DNA from: Flavobacterium ustbae
GTDB taxonomy: Bacteria; Bacteroidota; Bacteroidia; Flavobacteriales; Flavobacteriaceae
DNA length: 64,000 nucleotides
NCBI RefSeq assembly: GCF_003946915.1
Contig: NZ_RPOC01000001.1
Coordinates: 1-64,000 of the forward strand
Direction: 5' to 3'
Below the pieces are notes generated by a model. The model saw only the letters and a program-made list of their open reading frames with translations, ran no database searches and was not told the DNA's origin. The stretch's first letter is position 1. Each line of letters begins with the position of its first letter. The position numbers were made by a program, and so were the translations under genes. This document shows, one piece after another, positions 36,009 to 44,961 of this stretch.

Positions 36009-37916
36009 TTAGTTCTTGGTCAATATAATTTTAGCGTTATCGTTTCTAGAAACTTGCTCCATAAACAAACGGTACTCATCATACTCTTTATTCGAATATT
36101 TCCCTTTATTTAAGAACATAGATCTCTTATAGGTTAGTTTATTATTGTCTTTTTTGATGATTTCGGTTTTGTATTCTCCAAACTTCCCTTTCAATTCATA
36201 ATTTGAAGGCAGGAATTCGATGCTGAAACCTTCTGGAAGATTAATCTCAATTTCATCCGTATCTAAATAGCCACGCTGAATTTGAAATGGATTTTTACGA
36301 TTTCTAATTCGTTTTACATTTCCTGTATATTGATTAAAAGCATCAACTACAAAAATCATTTTGTTGCCCGTAAGTGTTCCATAATTTACAGCGCTTAATT
36401 GGACATCTTCGATAAAACGAATGTTTTCTTTATCATTGGTAAAAGTAATTTTACCCAGTTTCAGGTTGTTAATATTGTCCCAATAATCTTTATAATGTTC
36501 CTCTTTCTCATTTGGCTGCATCGTTTCTACTTGAGATTTAGACGCATAAACACTTCCTTGAGAGGCTATTTTTAAAATACCTGAAAAATTTCCAGCTTGA
36601 TCGATTGTATACACTCCTTTACCTTCCTGCGTATTTCCTTTATCATCATAGATTTTAGTTCGTACAATTTCTCCCCCTTCTGGTTTCACTACCAAAACAT
36701 CACGATCATCGGTAAAAGTACCTTGATAGCCAAACGGATCATCCTGACTTGTACATTCTAGCCACACATAATTATCTTTATTGGGAATGGCAAGAATCAT
36801 ATGATTTCCTTGCATTGAAACAAAATCAGATTGAATGTTTTCTTTATAACGATCGCCATACAAAATTGTATTGTAGGAAGGAACATCTACCGCTTGCAAA
36901 AGTGCTTTTGTATAATTGGATAATGCCTTACAATCACCGTATCCTAATCGATCAACATCATTGGCCTGCATAGGTTTCCAGCCACCAATTCCAACGGCAA
37001 TATTGACATATCGAGATCTTTTCTGTACATAATCGTAAATGATTTTCGCCTTCTTAATCGGATCTTGTTCATCTCCTACCAAAGCCTTAATTTTTACTTT
37101 TGTTTCTTCTGGTAAAACCGTAGTACCGGTTAAGATTTTATCACTATACCATTTTCCAAATGCTTCCCACGTAGTAGCATTTCCATCGACTCCTTCTAAG
37201 TGGAAGTTTTCTAGACCCATCATCACTTTAGGAAAAAGATCTGACGGAGAAGGACTAAGATCTTCTTGTTTTTGAGCAGGAATATTTGTTGCTGTATAAC
37301 TTAAATTGGTATCCGTATCAGCTGTTTTTTTTATATCAAAAAGATCAAATTTGAATTCTTTCTTTTTAAAACCTAATCCTTTTGGAAAAGTAACATTCAG
37401 AATGCATTTTTCTACACTTAAATTATAGCCACCAATAAAATACCATTTTGGTATAAATGCGGTATTAGAAGTTTCGACTTCAGAACTAAAAGCAATTGTA
37501 AAAGGATACAAAATTGGCGTATAATCTAAATAGAGTATTCGGTTATCTGAGAAAAGAGTACTCCCACTTACCGCACTCTGATCTTTAAAGTCCTTTCTTC
37601 TAATTTTTTTGATCTCATTCCCTAATGCATCATAAACTATAGCTTCAATGTTTTTGACTGACGTTGTTTTGTCATAATGGCTATAAGCACCGATATCTCT
37701 TAACCCTTTTTCATTTAAAACAGAAACAATTCTTTGCGTTTTTATATTCATACTTCTTTGCGAAGCAATGACAATATCCATCTGGTCTAAACGAAGAACA
37801 GCATTAGCATTCTGTGTTAAACTATCGGGAATAGAAAATACTGGATAAGTGCTCTTTTGGGCGAATAAATTAAGATTTATTAAGAGTAAAAATAAAGCAA
37901 AAAAAGTTTTTTTCAT
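36009..37916 (-). CDS. DUF3857/transglutaminase-like protein, copy 1 of 3
   Basis: A 635-residue secreted protein (signal peptide 1-19, ending LFAQKS). It is the more divergent of the three. Unlike copies 2 and 3 its transglutaminase-like domain keeps the Cys in RLGYGDCKALSNYTKALLQA, and a His follows in QGNHMIL and an Asp in the WLECTSQDDPFGY segment, so the Cys-His-Asp triad seems intact. It opens the operon and has its own promoter at 37933-37965. Confidence 0.87.
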   Translation of the reverse strand: MKKTFFALFLLLINLNLFAQKSTYPVFSIPDSLTQNANAVLRLDQMDIVIASQRSMNIKTQRIVSVLNEKGLRDIGAYSHYDKTTSVKNIEAIVYDALGNEIKKIRRKDFKDQSAVSGSTLFSDNRILYLDYTPILYPFTIAFSSEVETSNTAFIPKWYFIGGYNLSVEKCILNVTFPKGLGFKKKEFKFDLFDIKKTADTDTNLSYTATNIPAQKQEDLSPSPSDLFPKVMMGLENFHLEGVDGNATTWEAFGKWYSDKILTGTTVLPEETKVKIKALVGDEQDPIKKAKIIYDYVQKRSRYVNIAVGIGGWKPMQANDVDRLGYGDCKALSNYTKALLQAVDVPSYNTILYGDRYKENIQSDFVSMQGNHMILAIPNKDNYVWLECTSQDDPFGYQGTFTDDRDVLVVKPEGGEIVRTKIYDDKGNTQEGKGVYTIDQAGNFSGILKIASQGSVYASKSQVETMQPNEKEEHYKDYWDNINNLKLGKITFTNDKENIRFIEDVQLSAVNYGTLTGNKMIFVVDAFNQYTGNVKRIRNRKNPFQIQRGYLDTDEIEINLPEGFSIEFLPSNYELKGKFGEYKTEIIKKDNNKLTYKRSMFLNKGKYSNKEYDEYRLFMEQVSRNDNAKIILTKN

Positions 37917-37932
37917 TACTAGGGATTTTCGT

Positions 37933-37965
37933 CAAATATATATTATTTTCAGAAATCCTTAACAA
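37933..37965 (-). promoter_or_regulatory. Promoter of the DUF3857 operon
   Basis: Minus strand: TTG (37965-37963), 22-bp spacer, TATATTTG (37940-37933), 17 bp upstream of the start codon. Confidence 0.7.
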
Positions 37966-37980
37966 ATGTTTAATAATATT

Positions 37981-38433
37981 TTACTCTCTATTTTTGCTAT
38001 CTATCATAATGGTAACTGGCCCGTCATTTAGAAGACTAACTTTCATGTCGGCGCCAAAAATTCCGGTTTGAACTTTCTTTCCAAACTCTTTTTCTACGGC
38101 TTGAACAAAGTTCTCGTATGTCGGAATTGCAAATTCTGGTTTTGAAGCTTTGATGTAAGAAGGACGGTTTCCTTTTTTAGTAGAAGCATGAAGCGTAAAC
38201 TGAGAAACGACAATTATATCGCCGTCAATATCTTGAACCGAACAGTTCATGACATCATTTTCATCTCCAAAGATTCTCATTTTGATTATTTTCCCAGCCA
38301 GCCAATCGATGTCTTCCTGAGTATCGGCATCTTCAATTCCTACCAAAACTAATAAACCCTTTTGAATTTCGGCAATGATTTTTTGATCTACAGTTACTGA
38401 AGCTTGAGAAACTCTTTGGATTACGACTTTCAT
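37981..38433 (-). CDS. dtd: D-aminoacyl-tRNA deacylase
   Basis: A 150-residue enzyme that removes D-amino acids (and glycine from mischarged tRNA-Ala) from tRNA. N-terminal MKVVIQRVSQASVTVD, the SQFTLHA motif and the NDGPVTIMID segment with the Gly-Pro motif are conserved. Followed upstream by an AATTATGAATTATAAATT repeat (38438-38470) and rsgA. Confidence 0.95.
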   Translation of the reverse strand: MKVVIQRVSQASVTVDQKIIAEIQKGLLVLVGIEDADTQEDIDWLAGKIIKMRIFGDENDVMNCSVQDIDGDIIVVSQFTLHASTKKGNRPSYIKASKPEFAIPTYENFVQAVEKEFGKKVQTGIFGADMKVSLLNDGPVTIMIDSKNRE

Positions 38434-38526
38434 GAAATTATAAATTGTAAATTATGAATTATAAATTACTTGCAAATTGGAATTTGGAATTTTTAGAGAC
38501 AATGATTGAAATTGGAATTTTAAAAT

Positions 38527-39504
38527 TTATTTTCTCGTTTCATCACTCGCCGCACGATCTTCTCCATAAGTATCTGTACGATAATGCTCTTCATCGCCTT
38601 CAAGGATTTTGAGATAACTATTGTAACGCGACCAGGCAATTTCGTCTTTTTCTAAAGCTGCTTTTATGGCGCAATGCGGTTCTTCTTTATGCAGACAATT
38701 GTTGAATTTGCATTGATCTTTTAATTTGAAAAATTCCGGAAAATAACCGCTGATTTCCGAAGGCTCCATGTCAACAATTCCGAAACCTTTAATTCCAGGC
38801 GTGTCTATGATTCTGGCATCAAAAGACAAATCGTACATTTCTGCAAAAGTGGTCGTATGCTGTCCTTGTTTGCTTTGTTCTGAAATTACCGAAGTTTTTA
38901 AGTGAAGACTTGGTTCCATTGCGTTTACTAAAGTCGATTTTCCAACTCCAGAATGTCCAGAAAACATACTTACTTTGCCAATCATCATTTCTTTCAGTTT
39001 GTCAACACCTTTATTTTCTGTTGAGGAAATTCTAAGACATTTATATCCAATTTCAGAATAAATATGCTGTAGATAAAGCTGATCGTCTAAAGTCTGATCG
39101 TTTAAAGTATCGATTTTATTGAAGATTAGAATAGCTTCAATTCCGTATGCTTCGGCAGTAACCAAAAAACGATCGATAAAACTAGTCGTTGTTGGCGGAT
39201 TATCAATTGTAACCAGTAAAAAAACCTGATCGATATTTGAAGCAATAATATGTATCTGCTTAGAAAGATTAACCGATTTACGAACGATGTAATTTTTTCT
39301 TTCGTGAATATTATAAATCATTCCCGTTACAGCGTCTGATGTTTCTTCGAGTTCATAATCTACAATATCTCCCACCGCAATAGGATTGGTACTCTTGATT
39401 CCTTTAATCCTAAATTTCCCTTTCATACGGCATTCCACAAAATCTCCATTTTCAGATTTTACGGTATACCAGCTTCCTGTAGATTTATAAACGGTTCCTG
39501 TCAT
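38527..39504 (-). CDS. rsgA: Ribosome small-subunit biogenesis GTPase
   Basis: A 325-residue circularly permuted GTPase. An N-terminal OB fold (about 1-65) is followed by G4 FNKID, G1 GHSGVGKST and G3 DTPGIKGFG in permuted order. The C-terminal zinc site is CKFNNCLHKEEPHC. It helps mature the 30S subunit. A -7-like TATCTTTG lies at 39592-39585 upstream, without a clear -33. Confidence 0.95.
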   Translation of the reverse strand: MTGTVYKSTGSWYTVKSENGDFVECRMKGKFRIKGIKSTNPIAVGDIVDYELEETSDAVTGMIYNIHERKNYIVRKSVNLSKQIHIIASNIDQVFLLVTIDNPPTTTSFIDRFLVTAEAYGIEAILIFNKIDTLNDQTLDDQLYLQHIYSEIGYKCLRISSTENKGVDKLKEMMIGKVSMFSGHSGVGKSTLVNAMEPSLHLKTSVISEQSKQGQHTTTFAEMYDLSFDARIIDTPGIKGFGIVDMEPSEISGYFPEFFKLKDQCKFNNCLHKEEPHCAIKAALEKDEIAWSRYNSYLKILEGDEEHYRTDTYGEDRAASDETRK

Positions 39505-39976
39505 TCAATTCAAATTGTAGATTTCTGATTTTAGTCCCGATCCCGAAACTTCGGGACGGGATAGATTCAAACTTTAATATTTCGCAAAGATAAATGAATA
39601 TTTTGAACCATATAAGACATTGAAAAAATATAAACCGAACACGTTTAAATATCCTCATCGATCCAATTTTAAAACATTGCCCACGGTTTTAACCTTGGGT
39701 ACGCAATCAATGTTCACGACTTAAAAAAAATACAGAATTCCAATCTTTGCCCCCCACGGTTGAAACCGTGGGCTATGTTCTAATATAGCAAAGAGAAAAA
39801 ACTTTTAAAACTTACATGACTTATATGATTTAAAACAAAAAATCTCCACCACTTCTTTTACAAAGCGATGGAGATTCTTAAAAACAATCTATTTTCAATT
39901 AATGTTATAAGAAAATTTAGCAGTTCTGTTTTCAAAACTTAAATAAACTTATATCACTTATATGGTTTAACGAAAA
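39505..39976. repeat. Intergenic repeat island
   Basis: 471 bp without a gene. It holds a TCCCGATCCCGAA...TTCGGGACGGGA hairpin (39534-39561), an element with ends AACATTGCCCACGGTT (39673-39688) and AACCGTGGGCTATGTT (39764-39779), related to the one at 28591-28660, then ATATAAGT-type ends (about 39810-39836 and 39943-39969) facing each other around a GGAGATTTTT...-type hairpin (AATCTCCACCAC ... GATGGAGATT, 39840-39877). The nesting is the same as at 30111-30273. Confidence 0.75.
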
Positions 39977-41059
39977 TTATGCGTTGAAAATTTTCTCTTG
40001 GTGACCAATACTTTCCTGGTGGATCGCTTTGAACATTCTTAAAACGAATTCTTCAGTAAGGCCTTTTTTCTCACCTTCTAAAATCATTTTTCCTAAGATT
40101 TCGTTCCAACGGTTGTTTTGAAGAATCGCAACGTTAGCATCTTTTTTCACCTGACCAATTTCGTCAGCCACTTTCATACGTTTTCCTAAAAGCTCTAATA
40201 AATTAGCATCTAGAACATCAATGTTAGCTCTTAGTTTTGTCATTTTCTGGCTGTACTCATCTGTAGTATCATCCGTTTTTCTGATTGTCAAATCTTTAAT
40301 AATTTGTTTCAAAGAATCTGGAGTAACTTGCTGAGCAGCATCAGACCAAGCATTGTCTGGATCGAAGTGCGTTTCGATAATCATACCATCGTAATTCAAA
40401 TCTAAAGCCTCTTGAGTCACTTCGAAAATCATTTTACGATCTCCAGTAATGTGAGATGGGTCGATGATTAAAGGTAAATCAGGGAATTTATTTTGCAATT
40501 CGATAGCAATTTGCCATTCTGGAATGTTTCTGTATTTCGTTTTTTCGTAAGTAGAGAAACCTCTGTGAATAACGCCTAATTTCTCGATTCCAGCCATGTG
40601 CAAACGCTCAACACCACCAAGCCATAAAGCTAAATCTGGGTTTACTGGGTTTTTAACCAAAACGATTTTATCAGTTCCTTTCAAAGTATCAGCAATTTCC
40701 TGAACCGCGAAAGGGTTTGCAGTTGTACGGGCACCAACCCATAAAACGTCGATATCATGTTCTAAAGCCAGTTTACAATGCGCTGCAGTCGCAACTTCAG
40801 TTCCCATTAATAAACCAGTTTCAGCTTTTGCTTTTTGTAACCATTTTAATCCGATTTCACCAACACCTTCAAATCCTCCCGGACGAGTTCTTGGTTTCCA
40901 GATTCCAGCTCTGAATACGCTTACTTTTGAATCTTTCAATTCGTGAGCGATTTTCAAAACCTGATCTTCAGTTTCTGCACTACAAGGTCCAGCTATCACA
41001 AGTGGGTGATTTAAATTGAAATCTTCTAACCACTTTCTCATTTCTTTCTTATTTTCCAT
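39977..41059 (-). CDS. Bifunctional DAHP synthase / chorismate mutase
   Basis: A 360-residue fusion. The N-terminal part (about 1-260) is a type I-beta DAHP synthase with AGPCSAET, FRAGIWKPRTRPGGFEGVG and IDPSHITGDR. The C-terminal part (about 268-355) is an AroQ chorismate mutase with LRANIDVLDANLLELLGKRMKVADEIGQVKK. The mutase may provide allosteric control of the synthase by prephenate or chorismate. It is the last gene of the pheA operon, 12 bp after tyrA. Confidence 0.93.
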   Translation of the reverse strand: MENKKEMRKWLEDFNLNHPLVIAGPCSAETEDQVLKIAHELKDSKVSVFRAGIWKPRTRPGGFEGVGEIGLKWLQKAKAETGLLMGTEVATAAHCKLALEHDIDVLWVGARTTANPFAVQEIADTLKGTDKIVLVKNPVNPDLALWLGGVERLHMAGIEKLGVIHRGFSTYEKTKYRNIPEWQIAIELQNKFPDLPLIIDPSHITGDRKMIFEVTQEALDLNYDGMIIETHFDPDNAWSDAAQQVTPDSLKQIIKDLTIRKTDDTTDEYSQKMTKLRANIDVLDANLLELLGKRMKVADEIGQVKKDANVAILQNNRWNEILGKMILEGEKKGLTEEFVLRMFKAIHQESIGHQEKIFNA

Positions 41060-41071
41060 CTTAATTCTAAT

Positions 41072-41932
41072 TTACTTTTTAGTTGTTGTTAATCCGTTTA
41101 GTATTTCTTTTATTTTATTTGTGCTTTCCATTTCTTCAAAAATGGCATTGTAATTTTCGTCTTTCAGCAAATCTCTAAACCGACTGAGATTTGATATATA
41201 TTCTTCTAATGTTTCCAGAACGTGTTCTTTATTTTGTTTAAAAATCGGCGTCCACATCGCAGGCGAACTTTTTGCGAGACGAACCGTACTTTCAAATCCA
41301 CTGCCCGCCATGTCAAAAATATCCTGTTCGTCTTTTTCTTTGTTCATCACCGTTTTTCCTAGCATAAACGAACTTATGTGCGACAAATGCGAAACGTAAG
41401 CGATGTGTTTGTCGTGCGAAGTGGGATCCATATATCGAATTCTCATTCCAATTGCAGTAAAAAGATTCAACGCTTTTTCCTGCAGTTTAAAAGTGGTTTT
41501 TTCCACTTCGCAAATAATATTTGTTTTCCCTTGAAAAAGCCCTCTTATTGCTGCCGATGGTCCGGAAAATTCCGTTCCCGCAATCGGATGTGTAGCAATA
41601 AAATTTCTTCTTTTCGGATGATTGGCAACTGCTTCACAAATTGGTTTTTTAGTTGATCCAACTTCAAAAACAATTGTTTTATCGCCAACTAAATCCAAAA
41701 CTTTAGGTAAAACCGTCAGCGCCACATCTACCGGAACCGAAACAATTACAAAATCGGCTTCATCCAGATCTTCCATTTTTCCTGCTTCGTCGATAACACC
41801 TAATTCGATTGCTTGCTGCAAATGTTTTTCGTTATTATCGATCCCCAGAACAGTCGCTTCAGGATAACGCCCTTTGATGTCTAACACCATTGAACCGCCT
41901 ATTAACCCTATTCCTATTACGTATACTTTCAT
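41072..41932 (-). CDS. tyrA: Prephenate dehydrogenase
   Basis: About 286 residues from the ATG at 41932, which starts the nucleotide-binding MKVYVIGIGLIGGSMVLD directly; the open frame extends six codons upstream. THPIAGTEFSGP holds the conserved catalytic His region and RYMDPTSHDKHIAYVSHLSH the second. It oxidatively decarboxylates prephenate on the way to tyrosine. A repeat tract of AAATTCCAAATTTTAAATTCC lies upstream (41941-41985). Confidence 0.92.
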   Translation of the reverse strand: MKVYVIGIGLIGGSMVLDIKGRYPEATVLGIDNNEKHLQQAIELGVIDEAGKMEDLDEADFVIVSVPVDVALTVLPKVLDLVGDKTIVFEVGSTKKPICEAVANHPKRRNFIATHPIAGTEFSGPSAAIRGLFQGKTNIICEVEKTTFKLQEKALNLFTAIGMRIRYMDPTSHDKHIAYVSHLSHISSFMLGKTVMNKEKDEQDIFDMAGSGFESTVRLAKSSPAMWTPIFKQNKEHVLETLEEYISNLSRFRDLLKDENYNAIFEEMESTNKIKEILNGLTTTKK

Positions 41933-42062
41933 AATTTTAAAAAATTCCAAATTTTAAATTCCAAATTTTAAATTCCAAATTCCAACTTAAAAAAAGGCTT
42001 CGACTTCGCTCAGCCTGACAATCTGGATAAAAATCTTGGTTCTTGATTCTTAAATCTTAATA

Positions 42063-43208
42063 CTAAAATCTGTCTATCGCTTCCTGAACCTTCTCCTCTT
42101 TCACACACAATGAGAATCTAATATAACCTTCACCATTGCTGCCGAAAATCGTTCCCGGCGTGATGAAAATATGTTTCTCATATAATATTTCGTCAATGAA
42201 CTTCTCTGATGATTCGATTCCTTCTGGGAGTTTTGCCCAAACGAACAATCCAACTCCTTCTTTATATACTTTACAGCCTAATTTTTCAGCTAGTTTTTCA
42301 GTTAATTCTCTTCGGCGTCTGTAAATTTTGTTGTTATCTTCAAACCAGGATTTATCACATTTCAATGCCGCGATGGCACCTTTCTGAATTCCGTAATACA
42401 TTCCGCTGTCCATGTTGCTTTTAACTTTCAGAACTGCATCGATAATTTCAGGATTTCCTAAAACCATTCCGACTCTCCAGCCGGCCATGTTGAATGTTTT
42501 ACTTAATGAATTCAATTCTAAAGCCACATCTTTCGCACCTTCAACCTGCAATAAACTCATCGGATTATCATTCAAAACAAAACTATACGGATTGTCGTTA
42601 ATCAATAATATGTTGTGTTTTTTAGCAAAAGCAACCAATTTTTCAAATAACGCTAAACTTCCTCTCGCTCCCGTCGGCATATGTGGATAACCCAGCCACA
42701 TTAATTTTACTTTCGAAAGGTCTAATTTTTCTAAAGCTTCAAAATCTGGTTCCCACTGATTTTCTTCCTTTAAATCATAATAAACCGGAACTGCTCCTAC
42801 CAAATTGGTTACCGAAGTATAAGTCGGATAACCTGGATTCGGAATTAAAACGTGATCGCCTTCGTTTAAAAATGCCAGCGAAATATGCATAATTCCTTCT
42901 TTTGAGCCCATTAATGGTAAAATCTCATTATTCGGATTCACTGCAACACCAAACTGATCTTTATAGAAATCCGCCATCGCCTGTCTCATTTCTGGTAATC
43001 CCTGATAGCTTTGATAACCATGCCCATTCTCGTCCTGAATTGCCGAAGCTACTGCTTCAATTACGGCGCTCGACGGACTCAAATCAGGGCTTCCAATTCC
43101 CATATTGATGATCGGTTTTCCTTCAGACATCAGCTGTCTCACTTCTCTTAATTTTGATGAGAAGTAGTATTCTTCAACTGTGTCTAATCGTTTTGCTGTT
43201 GTTATCAT
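42063..43208 (-). CDS. Class I/II aminotransferase, probably aromatic or prephenate aminotransferase
   Basis: A 381-residue PLP enzyme of the aspartate/LL-diaminopimelate aminotransferase group. NPGYPTYTS, GYPHMPTGA, NDNPYSFVLND and the PLP lysine in NSLSKTFNMAGWRVG are visible. Its place between pheA and tyrA indicates that it makes phenylalanine and tyrosine from phenylpyruvate and hydroxyphenylpyruvate (or transaminates prephenate). Specificity cannot be read. Confidence 0.88.
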   Translation of the reverse strand: MITTAKRLDTVEEYYFSSKLREVRQLMSEGKPIINMGIGSPDLSPSSAVIEAVASAIQDENGHGYQSYQGLPEMRQAMADFYKDQFGVAVNPNNEILPLMGSKEGIMHISLAFLNEGDHVLIPNPGYPTYTSVTNLVGAVPVYYDLKEENQWEPDFEALEKLDLSKVKLMWLGYPHMPTGARGSLALFEKLVAFAKKHNILLINDNPYSFVLNDNPMSLLQVEGAKDVALELNSLSKTFNMAGWRVGMVLGNPEIIDAVLKVKSNMDSGMYYGIQKGAIAALKCDKSWFEDNNKIYRRRRELTEKLAEKLGCKVYKEGVGLFVWAKLPEGIESSEKFIDEILYEKHIFITPGTIFGSNGEGYIRFSLCVKEEKVQEAIDRF

Positions 43209-43268
43209 GATTCTTATTTATTCTCTTTTAGAGTTTCAACTTTTTACTTCTAACACTTAACCTCTAAC

Positions 43269-44099
43269 TTACAAAGGCCTCGTGTTTCTATATTCTCCCA
43301 ACACTTTAAAATACTCTGCCATTATCGATAATAGCGCTTTTGCTTTTGCGTAATCTTCGTATTTCTCGAATGTTACGTCTACGAAAAACGAATATTTCCA
43401 AGGCGTTTCTATTTTTGGAAGCGACTGAATTTTTGTCAAATTCAGTTTGCAGTCACTCATTACATTTAAAACTGCCGCTAAACTTCCTCTTTTATGATCC
43501 AATTCAAATTTTACAGAAGCTCTGTTGATTTGGCTTTCTGGCAAAAATGAATTTTGTTTTTTGATAATTACGAAACGAGTCATATTGTTTTTAATCGTTT
43601 GAATCGCTGGTGCAATAATATCAAGATCGTACATTTCAGCAGCGGTCTGGCTTGCAATTGCTGCAATTCCGGTTAACTGTTTTTCCTGAATTCTTCTCGC
43701 CGTTTCTGCTGTATCTTTATCCTCAACCAATTTGATATTTGGATATTGTTTCAAAAAATCCATACACTGTAAAAGTGCCATTGGATGCGAATGAACTTCT
43801 TTTATGTCTTCAATTTTCTGACCTTTTAAAGCCATTAAATTTTGCTGAATATTTAAATAATGCTCTCCAATTATGTGTAAATTGTTCTTGTCAATCAAGG
43901 CATAATTTGGAATAATCGGACCTGCAATCGAATTTTCTATCGCCATTACAGCCTGATCAGATTTTCCGGCAATAAGGCTGTCGATCAATTCTTCAAAAGA
44001 CAAACACTCATCAATATCCACATTTTCAGAGAAATACTCTTTCACAACCTGATGATGAAATGAACCTTTTATACCTTGTATTGCAATTTTCGTTGTCAT
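43269..44099 (-). CDS. pheA: Prephenate dehydratase with ACT domain
   Basis: A 276-residue enzyme making phenylpyruvate from prephenate. The catalytic domain (about 1-180) has IQGIKGSFHHQVVKEYF and NMTRFVII, which holds the catalytic Thr. The ACT domain (about 193-268) shows GSLAAVLNVMSDCKLNLTKIQSLPK; the usual Phe-binding ESRP motif reads QSLP, which may alter feedback control. It is the first structural gene of the operon and stands 6 nt after a terminator U-run, within the attenuator described separately. Confidence 0.94.
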   Translation of the reverse strand: MTTKIAIQGIKGSFHHQVVKEYFSENVDIDECLSFEELIDSLIAGKSDQAVMAIENSIAGPIIPNYALIDKNNLHIIGEHYLNIQQNLMALKGQKIEDIKEVHSHPMALLQCMDFLKQYPNIKLVEDKDTAETARRIQEKQLTGIAAIASQTAAEMYDLDIIAPAIQTIKNNMTRFVIIKKQNSFLPESQINRASVKFELDHKRGSLAAVLNVMSDCKLNLTKIQSLPKIETPWKYSFFVDVTFEKYEDYAKAKALLSIMAEYFKVLGEYRNTRPL

Positions 44100-44105
44100 A
44101 TAGTC

Positions 44106-44134
44106 AAAAAAAAATCCTGATTTGCATCAGGATT
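44106..44134 (-). terminator. Attenuator terminator of the pheA operon
   Basis: Perfect 9-bp stem AATCCTGAT (44134-44126) / ATCAGGATT (44121-44113) with GCAA loop, then a run of Us to 44106. It ends 6 nt before the pheA ATG. Placed between leader peptide and first structural gene, it can only be regulatory. Confidence 0.92.
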
Positions 44135-44166
44135 GTATATTAGTTTTATTTGTCTTAAAATTTATC

Positions 44167-44247
44167 TCAAATAACCATAGCACAATCCTGACTTCTACTA
44201 AAGAAGAAATAAAAATTGTTGCTAAAATAAAAACGGTTACTTGCCAT
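44167..44247 (-). CDS. pheL: PheA operon leader peptide
   Basis: A 26-codon open frame from ATG (44247) to TGA (44167), too short for normal gene finders. Phe is encoded at positions 6, 8, 12, 14, 15 and 16 and Tyr at 7 and 13; codons 12-16 read Phe-Tyr-Phe-Phe-Phe. Eight of 26 codons are aromatic. The frame ends 33 nt before the terminator hairpin, and its last codons overlap antiterminator segment 2. Gene symbol by analogy with E. coli pheL; the sequence itself is unrelated to it. Confidence 0.88.
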   Translation of the reverse strand: MASNRFYFSNNFYFFFSRSQDCAMVI

Positions 44248-44276
44248 TTTGTTTGTCTTATTGTTTAAATTCTCTG

Positions 44277-44306
44277 CGAATGTATAAATTATTTTTAGTG
44301 CACCAA
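44277..44306 (-). promoter_or_regulatory. pheA operon promoter
   Basis: Minus strand: TTG (44306-44304), 19-bp spacer, TACATTCG (44284-44277), one mismatch from TAnnTTTG. It lies 30 bp upstream of the leader peptide start and would give a leader of about 170 nt. Confidence 0.6.
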
Positions 44307-44579
44307 AAAAAAGATTGCATTTTATGAAACAAAAAAGGATTTCTTAACAAATTTAGGAGGTTTTGTATGATAATGTAAAAAAATCGGCTTAAATTGAGAA
44401 TTTAAAATCGAGATTTTAAGGTGCTGAGTAGCCAAAGTGTTGAGTTTTTTTGCCACGAATTCACGAATTTAACTCAAATCGTCGCGGTTATTTAATTCAA
44501 ATTACACAAATAACAATAAACAGTTATCATTCTGATGAAGCTGGAATCTCAACAAAGATTGAACACGAATTTATCTTTC
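44307..44579. other. Intergenic stretch between the pheA promoter and the 89-aa gene
   Basis: 270 bp, AT-rich. It contains a half copy of the GCCACGAATT repeat (44450-44516: TTGCCACGAATTCACGAATT ... CAAATTACACAAAT) and a GAATTTAAAATCGAGATTTTAA stretch. No convincing gene. Confidence 0.6.
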
Positions 44580-44849
44580 TCAAAACAAAAATTCATCTAA
44601 AAACTCCTTCTTTTCATCAATATACAGTAAATAATCCCCAACTTTAATTTGATTATTTTGAAGTTCTAATTTGATTTCAATACACGGAGTTGGAATAAAA
44701 TCATGATCAATTAAAATCGCAATAGATTTTGGAACTATCTTATCAAACATAATATTTTCATATTCTTCCGAATTTATATTTTGAAAATATTTTACAGCAA
44801 GTTTATAAAGCTCTTCTTTTTCTCTAATTGTATTTTCTAATAAATTCAT
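44580..44849 (-). CDS. Small hypothetical protein
   Basis: An 89-residue, acidic, probably cytosolic protein with mixed helix and strand character (ELYKLAVKYFQNINSEEYENIMFDK, IKLELQNNQIKVGDYLLYIDE). No known family recognised. It is 112 bp downstream of a 37-codon membrane peptide on the same strand. Composition looks like real coding sequence but there is no further support. Confidence 0.5.
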   Translation of the reverse strand: MNLLENTIREKEELYKLAVKYFQNINSEEYENIMFDKIVPKSIAILIDHDFIPTPCIEIKLELQNNQIKVGDYLLYIDEKKEFLDEFLF

Positions 44850-44961
44850 CTTCCTAATTTAATATAATGAAAACGGAATTCCAGCCCTGATTGAAGTGGA
44901 AATTCTTTTTTTTCTCTAAAAAATAAAACCGTTCGTTAATATTAAGTTTTTCAAATAATTT

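Larger units (their letters stand above)
44099..44276 (-). promoter_or_regulatory. Phe/Tyr transcription attenuator of the pheA operon
   Basis: The leader RNA from about 44270 to 44100 (minus strand) contains all parts of a classical attenuator. A leader peptide lies at 44247-44167. Its 3' end carries segment 2, TCAGGATTGT (44191-44182), which pairs perfectly over 10 bp with segment 3, ACAATCCTGA (44136-44127). Segment 3 is also half of the terminator hairpin AATCCTGAT-GCAA-ATCAGGATT (44134-44113) followed by a U-run to 44106. The two structures exclude each other. Stalling at the Phe/Tyr codons would leave segment 2 free and favour antitermination. Confidence 0.9.
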
